A stretch of 64,000 bases of DNA from Paenibacillus pectinilyticus (GCF_001700435.1 NZ_LYPC01000028.1:619267-683266); one strand, 5' to 3'. Numbered from the stretch's first letter, positions 1-9,687 are shown. Made by a program: numbers and translations. Notes: a model not told the origin generated them from the sequence alone.

Positions 1-1902
1 CGTGATGGATGCTGTTCCTGGGAAATAATAGCCGATATCAGAACCTGGGACATTGCCAGTTAAATGGGCCCACTGCACGTTGCTCATATTTTCCGACCAA
101 CCCAGTGCGCTAGACTTGGCTATCCCATTTACCTGCAAGGCATTATCGCCATTGGCATTCAGCTTGCGGTTTTCGACGATCGTTTCCACGTTTCGAGTCG
201 TATCCGTACTCGTAATACCGGAGCCTAAAGCGACAATTTGGTCACCGAGCAAGAACCAGGATTTCTTCCCTTGCAGCGGACTTCCTGTATCTTGCGCAAG
301 TGAAAACTGCATCCCGACAGAGCCATAACGATGATCAACGGAAGAACCACCTACCCATGTGTTCGGGTTTGAATAATTTTTCCAATCAACAGGTGTTCCG
401 CTTCCAGAGCCATCTGTTGTCGTACCTGGCAGTCGATACATGTTAACTGTTGCCCAGTAATTACCGCTGTATTGCGATAGGTCACGATTATACAAAGTCG
501 TCATACCCGCTCCGGTATACCAGCCTTTGATATTCTCCCCATTGCCATACTCAAATGCAGATATGCGTGGGGAGAACATGGCGATACCCAAACCGTAGTT
601 TTCATCTAGATGGGACACACGATCCATAGCTGGAAACTGATAATGACCGACCAATTCGCCTCTTGGTGCAATCGAACTGTCGCTCATCAGTCTTTTGCCA
701 AGAATCATTTCAAACATGCCAGTACCGACGTAGTAATTAGCAAATGTCGTATCTGTGGAAATGAACTCTTTGACCATTCGCTTGATCTTCAGCGCTTGTT
801 CACTAGAAGCCCCTTCTGCTAGACGCAGCATGCTCAAGATAATCCCTCGACCTGTCGTATGATCATTCGTACCCTGACGCGAAATACCACGGCCTTTTAC
901 ATTATCCATGGCTGCGCCTTTATAGAGTAATGGCTCGATGGCTTCATCTATCCATCTGAAAACATTAATGGCGTTCGGGTCTGTAATGCTCCAGGAGGAT
1001 CCAGTCAACAAGTAGAACATATCAGCTAATCGTCCGATCAAAACGGAGCCATATCCGCCTAGATAAGGAACTGTCGTATGTTGAATAAAGGATCCATCCT
1101 CGTAAAATCCATCTCCGCTTGTGACATTCAGAAAGACAGGACTTATCGAATCTCTTCCAAGCGTAATCTTGGCGCTTGACTTGCCAGTGATCCCCCGTAA
1201 GGTAACCACATACGCTTTATCCAGGAGGTTTGCTCCCGTTTCGGTTACTCCACCAAGCGTACGTTTACTTGGATTCGGCACAAAACGGTCAATGGCTCGC
1301 ATGAAATTATCTAGCTGCTGTTGCGTTAAATCGTTATACATAAGCACAAGCGTATCATTGAGGGCTTGCGGGGAGCCAATCTCCCAGTCCCACCAATTGT
1401 CGTATTCGGTTTTGGACTCTTTGTAGCGATTGGCATACGTCCAATCTAAGCCAGCAAGAATATCCACTTTCAGTGACTCATTATGATAGAACGCAGAGCC
1501 AATCGTCGAATAAACAATCGCCATTTGTTTTAAGCGTGTATAATGCGATGTCACTTGCGCGGAGACCGTCGTACTCTGCAAATCGCTCCATAAGTGCGTT
1601 CGGTTCGCCGCTTTATTCATCGTATCCCACGAGCCTGTTAAGCTAGCATTGGATACTAGATCGTCTTTGGCCTTAATATTAGCAGCGATATCAGGGTCAT
1701 TCGGATCAAAAGTAGTTCCACCCGTCAGATAGGTATGCCATTTCCCACGCATGGCATCATATTCATCTGATGCATCTGAACCTGCCGCTGATGCCGAATG
1801 AGGCGGGATGCATAAGGCAATAATCAATAGTGCAAGGAATACGTGTATGATTGCTTTTAGTGTGAATTTGGGATGTTCAGTTGTGATTGAGGAAGGGTTC
1901 AT
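1..1902 (-). CDS. Polysaccharide lyase family 8 (hyaluronate/chondroitin/xanthan lyase type), 3' end beyond window
   Basis: This secreted enzyme should cleave uronic-acid-containing polysaccharide by beta-elimination. My reverse-strand translation is open for 634 codons from an ATG at 1902 (AAGGAGG about 6 bases upstream) to the window edge; family members usually run 750 to 1100 residues, so the C-terminal beta-sandwich is missing. A signal peptide ends at SASA-A near residue 40. PL8 catalytic residues are present: Asn in TETGANLLDK (about residue 224), His in FIQH (about 275), Tyr nine residues later in LGGYG, and Arg in RGISRQG (about 342). NWWDWEIGSP is the family's substrate-cleft motif. 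It is the last visible gene of a minus-strand locus with two fucosidases. Family is sure; the substrate (hyaluronan, chondroitin, xanthan or another) is not. Confidence 0.9.
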   Translation of the reverse strand, partial: MNPSSITTEHPKFTLKAIIHVFLALLIIALCIPPHSASAAGSDASDEYDAMRGKWHTYLTGGTTFDPNDPDIAANIKAKDDLVSNASLTGSWDTMNKAANRTHLWSDLQSTTVSAQVTSHYTRLKQMAIVYSTIGSAFYHNESLKVDILAGLDWTYANRYKESKTEYDNWWDWEIGSPQALNDTLVLMYNDLTQQQLDNFMRAIDRFVPNPSKRTLGGVTETGANLLDKAYVVTLRGITGKSSAKITLGRDSISPVFLNVTSGDGFYEDGSFIQHTTVPYLGGYGSVLIGRLADMFYLLTGSSWSITDPNAINVFRWIDEAIEPLLYKGAAMDNVKGRGISRQGTNDHTTGRGIILSMLRLAEGASSEQALKIKRMVKEFISTDTTFANYYVGTGMFEMILGKRLMSDSSIAPRGELVGHYQFPAMDRVSHLDENYGLGIAMFSPRISAFEYGNGENIKGWYTGAGMTTLYNRDLSQYSGNYWATVNMYRLPGTTTDGSGSGTPVDWKNYSNPNTWVGGSSVDHRYGSVGMQFSLAQDTGSPLQGKKSWFLLGDQIVALGSGITSTDTTRNVETIVENRKLNANGDNALQVNGIAKSSALGWSENMSNVQWAHLTGNVPGSDIGYYFPGTASIT

Positions 1903-1951
1903 GAAATGCCTCCTTAAAATGATGTTAACTAATGCCACTATCCAAGACAAC

Positions 1952-1981
1952 ATGTAAGCGCACACATAATTTCATAGACAA
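1952..1981 (-). promoter_or_regulatory. Possible promoter for the PL8 lyase gene
   Basis: On the minus strand TTGTCT (1981-1976) and TTACAT (1957-1952) are 18 bases apart, 50 bases before the lyase start. The -35 resembles the TTGTCC of the two duplicated promoters upstream of the fucosidase and the permeases. Weak call by eye. Confidence 0.3.
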
Positions 1982-2060
1982 TATTCATAGTTATGACGTT
2001 ATTACCATTGGCTGCTGCTCCTCACCCCCCTTCTTTTGTAAATGACTTGATATTGATCGC

Positions 2061-3485
2061 CTACTTACTGCAAAACACACCGAAACTGCTTAAAGTAGGA
2101 TTAATACGTGATTCGGACACTTTCAGTTGGATGTATCTTGCGCTTTTCTTGTTGAAACTGCAGATCTTCTTATACCCAACGACCGTGCCTTCATATAGGG
2201 GAATCCACACATCATCTTGTTGGTACGCTAATTGAAACCGTTCAATCCGTTGTCCACATTGGATATATTCCTTCAATACGATGCGGTCGAACGTCGTTTC
2301 CTTGCCAAGATCAATCACAAGCTCAGCTTGCTCCATTCCTTCGTCAGGGCACCAATGCGTATCGGACCGACCGTCTGTTAGATGCCCCGCATCAACACTT
2401 GCATCCCTTGTATGGGAAGCCCACACGCTCGCTCCTTTAGCTAAATCGTGTCTATAAGTAGCACGTAGCCACTGCCCCAGTTCACGCAAATTCCGTGCAT
2501 CTGTCTCATGAATTAGCCCACGCTTGTCAGGTGGAACATTCAACAGAAGGGCACTGTTACCGCCAACTGTACTCTCGTACAGAGCAATCAATTCAGCGAC
2601 AGTTTTCACTTTATCATTGTCAGCCGGATCGTAGAACCATTGGGGTCTGATCGATACATCCACTTCTGCAGGGTACCAGATCATACTCGTTGCTTCTGCC
2701 AAAACAGACCGGCTCCCCAAATCCTCCGTTTCTGCATTGATCTGTTGGGAGAACGTACCATCATCCACTTTCTGAGAGTCTTCTTGGATTTTCTCCGTAT
2801 CCCTCATACGCTCAGGCACTACACTCCATTCCGATTCGCGTATATGTCCGGCTTCATTGCCGCACCAGCGAACATCCGGCCCACAGATGTTGATGACAGC
2901 ATCGGGCTGCAATTCTCGAATCAATCGATACGCCGTTTCCCAGTCATACTGTTGTACTTTGCCATTGCTGCCTTCACCGCATGCCCCATCAAACCAAACA
3001 CAAAAAATTTCACCATAATTCGTTAAAAGTTCTCTTAATTGATTTTGAAAATACGCATTATAGGCAGGTGAATCGCCGTAAGTGGGCTCGTGACGATCCC
3101 ATGGGGATAGATATACACCAAACTTCAATCCCTGAGCACGGCAAGCCTCGGCCAAATCCCGGACAACATCGCCCTTCCCATCCTGCCACGTGCTGGATTT
3201 GACTGAATGATCCGTATAGGCACTTGGCCAGAGGCAAAACCCATCGTGATGCTTACAGGTAAGGATGATGCCTGTCATTCCCGCTAATCGGCAGGTCTCT
3301 ACCCATTGTGCGGGATGATAGTCCGTTGGATGAAATATCTTCGGATCCTCGTTTCCATCCCCCCATTCCCGCCCCGTAAATGTATTGATTCCAAAATGAA
3401 TAAAGGCATAGAATTCCATCTCCTGCCAAGCTAATTGACGTGGTGTCGGAACTACCTTCACTGCTTCTTCTATGGAAACTGCCAT
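2061..3485 (-). CDS. GH29 alpha-L-fucosidase with C-terminal F5/8-type (discoidin) domain
   Basis: A 474-residue protein that should hydrolyse terminal alpha-L-fucose. The N-terminal (beta/alpha)8 barrel carries the GH29 motifs FIHFGINTFTGREWG (about residues 30-44), CKHHDGFCLWPS and VWFDGACGEG, where the Asp is the expected nucleophile. Residues from about 355 to 474 look like a coagulation factor 5/8 type C carbohydrate-binding module (HLTDGRSDTHW, ELVIDLGKETTFDRIVL). There is no signal peptide, so it probably acts in the cytoplasm on imported oligosaccharides. It lies between the PL8 lyase and GH95 and has its own promoter, sharing an element with the permease operon. The discoidin module is more usual in the 1,3/1,4-specific (GH29-B) enzymes; linkage specificity is inference. 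Confidence 0.92.
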   Translation of the reverse strand: MAVSIEEAVKVVPTPRQLAWQEMEFYAFIHFGINTFTGREWGDGNEDPKIFHPTDYHPAQWVETCRLAGMTGIILTCKHHDGFCLWPSAYTDHSVKSSTWQDGKGDVVRDLAEACRAQGLKFGVYLSPWDRHEPTYGDSPAYNAYFQNQLRELLTNYGEIFCVWFDGACGEGSNGKVQQYDWETAYRLIRELQPDAVINICGPDVRWCGNEAGHIRESEWSVVPERMRDTEKIQEDSQKVDDGTFSQQINAETEDLGSRSVLAEATSMIWYPAEVDVSIRPQWFYDPADNDKVKTVAELIALYESTVGGNSALLLNVPPDKRGLIHETDARNLRELGQWLRATYRHDLAKGASVWASHTRDASVDAGHLTDGRSDTHWCPDEGMEQAELVIDLGKETTFDRIVLKEYIQCGQRIERFQLAYQQDDVWIPLYEGTVVGYKKICSFNKKSARYIQLKVSESRINPTLSSFGVFCSK

Positions 3486-3535
3486 CTCCTGATCTCCTCA
3501 CACATCCTAAATTTCCAATCTTTACTTATTATGAA

Positions 3536-3580
3536 CCGATCGTACCTGACTCCGAGCTTATGGACAATGACCAATTCTTA
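3536..3580 (-). promoter_or_regulatory. Promoter with conserved upstream box, copy A (GH29 gene)
   Basis: Minus strand: -35 TTGTCC (3567-3562), 17-base spacer, -10 TACGAT (3544-3539), preceded directly by TAAGAATTGGTCA (3580-3568). The same hexamers and the same upstream box recur at 9621-9666 before the permease genes. The box abutting the -35 is where an AraC-type activator would bind; the regulator at 9780-12101 is the obvious candidate. Confidence 0.6.
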
Positions 3581-3601
3581 ACCACAATCTTCTTCTAGGC
3601 G

Positions 3602-3643
3602 AAAAAAGAGAAATCCCGCAACCGTGTGGTTTACAAGCCCTCT
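3602..3643 (-). terminator. Possible degenerate terminator after GH95
   Basis: Minus strand: an imperfect hairpin (AGAG...CTCT outer pairs, AAACC/GGTT inner pairs) runs into TTTTTT, just downstream of the GH95 stop and upstream of promoter copy A. It corresponds in position to the perfect terminator at 9688-9723 next to copy B, so the duplicated block includes terminator plus promoter. Confidence 0.35.
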
Positions 3644-3680
3644 TCCATGCTGTTCGATACAGAAAGGGTCAATTCATTCG

Positions 3681-5987
3681 TTACGCATTGGATACACATT
3701 GGATCAAGTATCGTTTCCCTGACTCTGCTTTAAAGGAATAGATGGAACCGTCATTGGCAACCAGCACCATATCATCCCCATTTACCCTAGTGATCGCAAG
3801 AGATGATTCACTGCGGATCGAACACAAACTATCCTGCGTGGCAAGAAGTACCGCTTCTTGAAGCTGACCGTCACGCCACACGATCTCTACCTCAAACCCG
3901 CCTCGCGCGCGCAGGCCGCTAACCCGACCATCTCTCCATGCCTTCGGCAATGCTGGCAGGAGCAGAATTTCATCTCGGTGTGATTGGAGAAGCATCTCTG
4001 CGATAGCTGCCGTACCGCCAAAGTTGCCATCGATTTGGAACGGAGGGTGGTCACCTAGCAGGCTCGTATGCACGGAATGACCCAGCAGCTCCATGACATT
4101 GGCATAAGCTTGCTCACCATCATGCAGTCTCGCCCAGAAGTTGATAATCCACGCTCGGCTCCACCCTGTATGACCGCCTCCGTGTGCAAGCCTTCTCTCT
4201 AATGTCCTACGAGCAGCCTCCGCTAACGCTGGTGTATGCTGAACCGTAATCTGCTCACCTGGATGCAAGGCAAATAAGTGTGAAATATGGCGATGCCCGG
4301 GTTCCACTTCCTCATAATCGATCGCCCACTCCATCAATTGGCCATGCTTGCCTACAGCGGGTTCTGGTAATCGCTTCCTTACTTGCTCTAGCTGTTCAAG
4401 GAAAAGCTCATCCACACCGAGCACTATCCCCGCTTCGATACAAGCGCCGAAGAGCATATAAATAATTTGCGAATCCATCGACGGCCCAATACTCATAACC
4501 CCTTCATTGCCATTCGGCAATCGATACGTATTTTCCGGTGAAAGAGAAGGAACCGTGACTAGACGACCGTACTCATCCTCCACCAGAAAATCTAGAAAAA
4601 ATTGCGCAGCCTCTTTCATAATCGGATACGCTCTCGAACGGAGAAACTCCCTATCACCGCCAAAGCGATAGTGTTCCCACAGATGCAAGGACATCCACGC
4701 CCCGCCCATCGGCCAGAAAATAGCCGGTACATAAATGCCGCAAATGTCCGTCTCTGCCCACAAATTCGTGACGTGGTGCGCTACAAAGCCTCTGGCTCCG
4801 TAAATCTCCTTAGCCGTCTTACGCCCGTTCTCAAGCAGCCGATCCATCAGATCAAATACGGGTTCATGACATTCAGCCAAATTGCACACTTCTGCTGGCC
4901 AGTAGTTCATTTGCAAATTAATGTTCAAATGATAATCACTTTCCCAAGGCGGCGTGTGACTCTCGTTCCAAATGCCTTGCAAATTGGCAGGCAGCGAGCC
5001 AGGTCGTGAACTACCCATAAGCAAATACCGGCCATATTGGAAAAACAACGATATGAGCCCATGATCTTCGTTTCCATCTTGGATTCGACGCAGCCGCTCA
5101 TCTGTTGGCAGCGCTGCCAGTTCGTTCGCATTGGAATCCTCCAGCTCTAGTTGAACACGTTCAAATAAAGAACGATGGTCCTTCACATGATCTTCGCGAA
5201 TAGTCTCAAACCCTTTGGCCATACTAGCTTCTATCCGTGAATGACACACCGAAAGCGGATCGAGATGACGGAACGTGGTTGCAGCTGCGACATATAACGT
5301 CACGCAATCCGCTTCTTCAACCGAGACAAAATCCCCGATAACCTGTACGTTCCCACCTTCTGCTACCGCTCTCAAAACCGTCGCATAATGAACACCTTCC
5401 GGCCCACATTGCCCTTGCATGAGGATGCTTTCTGCACCTGCCTTACCTGTTGTACCTTCGAAAGGACGTCGACTCAAATTCGTAGAGAAGCTGATTCCTC
5501 CAGCTCGATCCGAGCTTAATCGAATAACTAGCACCTGATCAATCGTACTTGTGAAGATTTCCCTTTGATATTTCGTCCCGTCCAAGATATAGGAAGTCTT
5601 AGCGATACCTGTGCGCAAATCCAATTCACGCAGATAGTCAGTGGCATCCCCATTTGCTTGTCGGAAATAAAGGTTTACATCCCCCAATGTTTGATACGGC
5701 GCAAAGAATTTAGGACCTGGTGTCATCGCCATCCGTGCCAAATACTCAGCATCCTGTGGCCTTCCTTCGAACATCAGCCTGCGAATGTCCGCAAGATGTT
5801 TATGGGCATCTGGCTGCTCCCTCTTCTTAGGTCCGCCATACCATAGTGAATCTTCATTGATTTGAATCCGTTCTTGCTCCACTCTGCCAAATACCATAGC
5901 CCCAAGCTTGCCGTTCCCTATGGGAAGTGCGTTCACCCACTGCTCTGCAGGCTGACGATACCATAACTTCAACTCTTGACTACTCAT
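3681..5987 (-). CDS. GH95 family alpha-L-fucosidase (or alpha-L-galactosidase)
   Basis: A 768-residue glycosidase beginning MSSQELKLWYRQPAEQW. Of the possible starts the ATG at 5987 is chosen because it has AGGGTGAT 7 bases upstream; the longer frame to 6038 runs through the upstream gene's terminator. GH95 hallmarks are clear: an N-terminal beta domain (LWYGGPKKREQPDA), then an (alpha/alpha)6 barrel with DYHLNINLQMNYWPAE (the two Asn that position water), PSLSPENTY (acid Glu) and QIDGNFGGTAAIAEMLLQS (Asp). There is no signal peptide, so it is probably intracellular. Typical substrates of the family are Fuc-alpha-1,2-Gal ends of xyloglucan, mucin or milk glycans; some members prefer L-galactose. 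It follows the binding-protein gene in the same operon. Confidence 0.93.
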   Translation of the reverse strand: MSSQELKLWYRQPAEQWVNALPIGNGKLGAMVFGRVEQERIQINEDSLWYGGPKKREQPDAHKHLADIRRLMFEGRPQDAEYLARMAMTPGPKFFAPYQTLGDVNLYFRQANGDATDYLRELDLRTGIAKTSYILDGTKYQREIFTSTIDQVLVIRLSSDRAGGISFSTNLSRRPFEGTTGKAGAESILMQGQCGPEGVHYATVLRAVAEGGNVQVIGDFVSVEEADCVTLYVAAATTFRHLDPLSVCHSRIEASMAKGFETIREDHVKDHRSLFERVQLELEDSNANELAALPTDERLRRIQDGNEDHGLISLFFQYGRYLLMGSSRPGSLPANLQGIWNESHTPPWESDYHLNINLQMNYWPAEVCNLAECHEPVFDLMDRLLENGRKTAKEIYGARGFVAHHVTNLWAETDICGIYVPAIFWPMGGAWMSLHLWEHYRFGGDREFLRSRAYPIMKEAAQFFLDFLVEDEYGRLVTVPSLSPENTYRLPNGNEGVMSIGPSMDSQIIYMLFGACIEAGIVLGVDELFLEQLEQVRKRLPEPAVGKHGQLMEWAIDYEEVEPGHRHISHLFALHPGEQITVQHTPALAEAARRTLERRLAHGGGHTGWSRAWIINFWARLHDGEQAYANVMELLGHSVHTSLLGDHPPFQIDGNFGGTAAIAEMLLQSHRDEILLLPALPKAWRDGRVSGLRARGGFEVEIVWRDGQLQEAVLLATQDSLCSIRSESSLAITRVNGDDMVLVANDGSIYSFKAESGKRYLIQCVSNA

Positions 5988-6002
5988 CAGGATCACCCTT
6001 CT

Positions 6003-6048
6003 TTTTAAAAGAAACCCGATCATGCCATCAACTGGCACAATCGGGTCC
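6003..6048 (-). terminator. Terminator after the solute-binding protein gene
   Basis: Minus strand: ACCCGAT (6046-6040) pairs with ATCGGGT (6020-6014) around a TGCCA/TGGCA inner stem, followed by TTTCTTTTA. It lies between the binding-protein stop and the GH95 start, so GH95 would be read at reduced level or from another promoter. Confidence 0.7.
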
Positions 6049-6064
6049 TTTCATTTCATCTGGC

Positions 6065-7609
6065 TTATTTGGATTTTTCTTTGTAGAAGTCGTTTGTTTC
6101 TTTAACATGCTGTTGGAAGCTTGGGTCATCTTTGAACTGTTTCACCAGTTTATCCCAATCATCTAGCGTATTTTTGCCAATAATGATGTTGACCATCATA
6201 TCGTTCAGCTTTTTATCCCAATCTGCTCCCTTTTCCTTAAATGGTGCAGACTTCATCAAACCGTAAGTAGGATCTGTGATAGAGGAAATCGAATCAACGA
6301 CTTTTTTATTAGCTTCGTAAATATCGGTCGGAATACCTGAGATTTTGGCTCTAGAATACTTATCAAAGTACCCTGTCACCCATTGACCTGTTGTATCGCC
6401 GGAATATCCTTTTTTCTTACCTTCTTCGGTTTGCTCAACACTTCCGTCAGGCTTCAATTTGTAGTCAACATCTTGAATGCCGTAAGTAGCTAGGTTGTAA
6501 CCTTCAACTGAAGCTGTGTAATCATAGACTTCTAGGATTTTCTTCAATTTCGCCTCATCAACCGATTTCTTATTGATCAGGAATTGTCCATAGTAACCGC
6601 TTGCTTGCTCATAATACGCTTTGCCATCTGGTGCTTTTGGTAATTCCACAGCGATAAGGTTCGCTTGCGGATTTACCTTCTGCAATTCCACGTTATATTT
6701 ATAGGCGTCAATTACGTTAGCGAATGCTACGCCCGCTTTGCCCTGTACGAGCATATCTTTAATTTGTGCGGCTTTCAGTACAGGAAGATCTGGCAGAATG
6801 CCGCCGGCTTTGTATGATTTGTTCCAGAAAGCTAAGGCATCTTTCGCTTGTGGAGTCCACCAATACGGAATCAAGCTGCCGTTCTCATCTTTCCACTTCG
6901 TACCTGTGCCAAACATAGAGAGCACATAGCTGGCAGGTCCTGGTGATCCTGGAATGACAGCACCGTAGGTATCCGCTTTGCCATTGCCGTCTGGATCTTT
7001 CTGTGCAAAGGCTTCAAGCACTTGAGACAACTCATCCATCGTTTTCGGTTGTTGTAGACCGAGCTTATCCAACCAATCTTTACGGATCAGCATGGATTCA
7101 TGACCATCCAGCGGTCTTACACGTGGAAGAGAGTACAGTTTACCTTTCAAAGATGCGTTCTTGTATACGTTCTCTGGATACTTAGCCAGGTTCGGATAAT
7201 TTTTAATATAAGGACCTAGATCCCAGAAAGCGCCTTGATCAATCGCATTCAAGAAAGCAGGCGTCAAGTTAAAATCTTCTACGAATAGAACGTCAGGCAA
7301 ATCACGGGAAGCCAAAAGTGCATTTAATTTTTCTGAAATTTGGGCTGCTGGAATCCAATTTAATTTAAGATTGACGTTTAACTTCTCATTTAGCTTTTTC
7401 ACAGCTTCCAACTCACCTGTAGGTGCAGCAGCGAAAGCGAGTGTCGTAATCGAAATATCCGCCGGTGCCACAGGCTTAGTTGAAGCTGCAGTTGTACTTC
7501 CTGCCGTACTTGCTGGCCCAGCTTCATTTGCTTTGCCACAAGCCGCTAAAGAAGCGATAAGCCCCGTTGCTGTTAAGAGTACTGCCAATTTTTTGACCAT
7601 TGGTTTCAT
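6065..7609 (-). CDS. Extracellular solute-binding lipoprotein of a YtcQ/LplA-type ABC importer
   Basis: A 514-residue lipoprotein starting MKPMVKKLAVLL at 7609 (GGGAGG 7 bases upstream); an in-frame ATG at 7669 lacks a ribosome site. The signal peptide ends in the lipobox LAAC near residue 24, followed by a Ser/Thr/Ala-rich linker and a large family-1 type binding fold. Large binding proteins of this type pair with LplB/YtcP permeases and bring oligosaccharides into Paenibacillus and Bacillus. It follows the two permease genes by about 95 bases and precedes GH95, so the cargo is probably a fucose-containing or lyase-derived oligosaccharide. No ATPase gene is nearby, as usual where a shared MsmX-type ATPase serves several importers. 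Confidence 0.88.
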   Translation of the reverse strand: MKPMVKKLAVLLTATGLIASLAACGKANEAGPASTAGSTTAASTKPVAPADISITTLAFAAAPTGELEAVKKLNEKLNVNLKLNWIPAAQISEKLNALLASRDLPDVLFVEDFNLTPAFLNAIDQGAFWDLGPYIKNYPNLAKYPENVYKNASLKGKLYSLPRVRPLDGHESMLIRKDWLDKLGLQQPKTMDELSQVLEAFAQKDPDGNGKADTYGAVIPGSPGPASYVLSMFGTGTKWKDENGSLIPYWWTPQAKDALAFWNKSYKAGGILPDLPVLKAAQIKDMLVQGKAGVAFANVIDAYKYNVELQKVNPQANLIAVELPKAPDGKAYYEQASGYYGQFLINKKSVDEAKLKKILEVYDYTASVEGYNLATYGIQDVDYKLKPDGSVEQTEEGKKKGYSGDTTGQWVTGYFDKYSRAKISGIPTDIYEANKKVVDSISSITDPTYGLMKSAPFKEKGADWDKKLNDMMVNIIIGKNTLDDWDKLVKQFKDDPSFQQHVKETNDFYKEKSK

Positions 7610-7704
7610 GTATAGACCTCCCGTTATTATGCTTATTATACAATCAGAATCATTCTCCTGCACTTTCACTACTTACCCGCATCACCCCTCTCGGTACATG
7701 GTGC

Positions 7705-8583
7705 TTATCCTTTCACTGAACCAACCATCATACCTTTGACAAAATATTTTTGTAAAAAAGGATACACCATGACGATCGGTAAAGAGGAGATTACTACTGC
7801 GGCCATTTTGATTACCTGTGGCGGTACAGTTCGTTCACTTTCCAGCATAGCAGCCATCGAAGGATCAGCCATTTGCGATGCGGAAATGAGCAGCATTTGC
7901 AGGAGTACTTGCAACGGACGTAAGCTGTCGCTGTTAATGTAAAGTACGCCACTGAAGTACGTGTTCCAATATGCGACCGCGTAGAATAGTCCGAATGCGG
8001 CAAGGGCTGAGACGGAGATTGGCAGCATGATACGGAAGAATACGCCGATATCCGAGCATCCATCCATTTTGGCAGCTTCCTCTAGTTCGTCTGGTATCTC
8101 TTGGTAGAAATTTCGCATTAAGAAGACGTACCACGCGCTGGTCAATGCCGGTAAGATCAGTGCCCAAATGGAATCCATTAAACCAAGACTATCCACGAGC
8201 AGGTAGTTCGGAATCATGCCGGGATTGAACAACATGGTCATGAGGATGGCCACAAGAAAGAACTTTTTGCCTTTCAAGCGTTTACGAGATAGCACATAGG
8301 CTAATGCACTAGTAACAATTAAGCTTAGCAGCGTACCGAATACCGCTAGTATTCCGCTTATCCCCATTGCACGAACGAAAGCGTTGGTTGAGAAAATGTA
8401 CTCATAGGCGGATAAGCTCCATTTCTCAGGAATAAGAACCAAAGACTTCGTCAAATATTCCGTAGGATCTGTAAATGAAATGAGCACAACATAAATGAAA
8501 GGCAGCAGCGTAACAAGTCCAATTATTGTTAATACCGTATAGTTTAGGACATTAAATATCTTCGTACCTGTCTGATTATCCAT
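7705..8583 (-). CDS. Carbohydrate ABC transporter permease (LplC/YtcP type)
   Basis: A 292-residue inner-membrane protein with about six hydrophobic segments. The permease signature EELEEAAKMDGCSDIGVFFRIMLPIS (EAA loop, about residues 184-209) is clear, and the protein ends in the family-typical FVKGMMVGSVKG. Its ATG overlaps the end region of the preceding permease gene (stop at 8585, start at 8583) with GGAGG 11 bases upstream, so the two permeases are translationally linked. Together they form the channel for the lipoprotein encoded next. Confidence 0.92.
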   Translation of the reverse strand: MDNQTGTKIFNVLNYTVLTIIGLVTLLPFIYVVLISFTDPTEYLTKSLVLIPEKWSLSAYEYIFSTNAFVRAMGISGILAVFGTLLSLIVTSALAYVLSRKRLKGKKFFLVAILMTMLFNPGMIPNYLLVDSLGLMDSIWALILPALTSAWYVFLMRNFYQEIPDELEEAAKMDGCSDIGVFFRIMLPISVSALAAFGLFYAVAYWNTYFSGVLYINSDSLRPLQVLLQMLLISASQMADPSMAAMLESERTVPPQVIKMAAVVISSLPIVMVYPFLQKYFVKGMMVGSVKG

Positions 8584-8584
8584 C

Positions 8585-9571
8585 TTAGTAAAGTCCCTCC
8601 TCGCCGAACTTCTTGGCTACACGGTTTGCCGTAACAACTAGGATGAGTCCTACGACTGATTTGAACAAACCAGCAACCGTTGCATAGCTGAACCGGCCTT
8701 GTTGAATACCAACACGGTAAGCATAGGTATCAAAGACATCTGCCACCTGCGATACAGGCCCGCTTGCCATGAGGAAGATTTGTTCAAACCCTACATCCAT
8801 CACTTGGCCTAAACGCAGGATTAGCAGCACAATAATCGTGCTTTTGATACCGGGAATCGTGACATTCCGCATTTGCTGCCATCTTGTCGCACCATCGATT
8901 TGGGCTGCTTCATACAGCTCCGAATTGATCCCGGCAAGGGCCGCTAGGAAGATAATCGTTCCCCATCCGGCTTCTTTCCAGATACTTTGCGCCGTGAGCA
9001 TCGCCCAGAAATAATTGGGCTCCGTTAAGAATTCAATCTTGTGTCCGCCGAACTCGACGATCAATTGATTAATCACACCGCTGCTTTGACCTAGGATCAG
9101 GAAGCAAATCCCGACGATGATAACCCACGATAGGAAATGGGGCAAATAGATGACGGTTTGGACGAATTTCTTAAAGGGTAAACTCTTCACTTCATTCAGC
9201 AGTAGTGACACCACGATAGGAATGGGGAAGAAAAACACGATATTCAGAAGCGAAATCGCCATCGTATTTCGAAACAACAGCATAAAATCGGGATTCGTGA
9301 AAAACTCATGAAAGTATTTCAATCCAACCCATTCACTGCCCCAGAAACCTAAATAAGGAGAGTAATTTTTAAAAGCAAGCAATAATCCCCATAACGGCAC
9401 ATACTTGAATATGAGGAAGAATAGTAATCCCGGCGCAGCCAATACATATAAATATTTGTCGCGTTTGAGCGCAACCCGCCACTCTTGAACCCATGATTTC
9501 TTAGTTAGCTTTCTTTTTTCTAGTCCACTCGGCATCACTTTCTGAAGCTGTTCCACCTGACTATGTGACAC
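8585..9571 (-). CDS. Carbohydrate ABC transporter permease (LplB/YtcO type)
   Basis: A membrane permease of about 328 residues with six predicted transmembrane segments and the EAA loop LYEAAQIDGATRWQQMRNVTIPG. It heads the operon permease-permease-binding protein-GH95. The start is ambiguous: GTG at 9580, ATG at 9577 or GTG at 9571. The sequence GAGAGGTGAT, an almost perfect anti-16S match, ends inside the first two candidates and is 8 bases from GTG 9571, so I chose that one. The 5' region holds promoter copy B. Confidence 0.9.
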   Translation of the reverse strand: MSHSQVEQLQKVMPSGLEKRKLTKKSWVQEWRVALKRDKYLYVLAAPGLLFFLIFKYVPLWGLLLAFKNYSPYLGFWGSEWVGLKYFHEFFTNPDFMLLFRNTMAISLLNIVFFFPIPIVVSLLLNEVKSLPFKKFVQTVIYLPHFLSWVIIVGICFLILGQSSGVINQLIVEFGGHKIEFLTEPNYFWAMLTAQSIWKEAGWGTIIFLAALAGINSELYEAAQIDGATRWQQMRNVTIPGIKSTIIVLLILRLGQVMDVGFEQIFLMASGPVSQVADVFDTYAYRVGIQQGRFSYATVAGLFKSVVGLILVVTANRVAKKFGEEGLY

Positions 9572-9620
9572 TCCCATCACCTCTCGTTATTGCGTTTTGC
9601 ATCTCGTTGTTTTGCTTGAA

Positions 9621-9666
9621 ACGATCGTACCTGATCGCAAGTCATAGGGACAATGACCAATTCTTA
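9621..9666 (-). promoter_or_regulatory. Promoter with conserved upstream box, copy B (permease operon)
   Basis: Minus strand: TAAGAATTGGTCA (9666-9654), -35 TTGTCC (9653-9648), 18-base spacer, -10 TACGAT (9629-9624). The whole block from the preceding terminator to the -10 is near-identical to 3536-3620, which shows a duplication kept for co-regulation of the permeases and GH29. Confidence 0.62.
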
Positions 9667-9687
9667 TCCACACTTCTGTTGAAAGGC

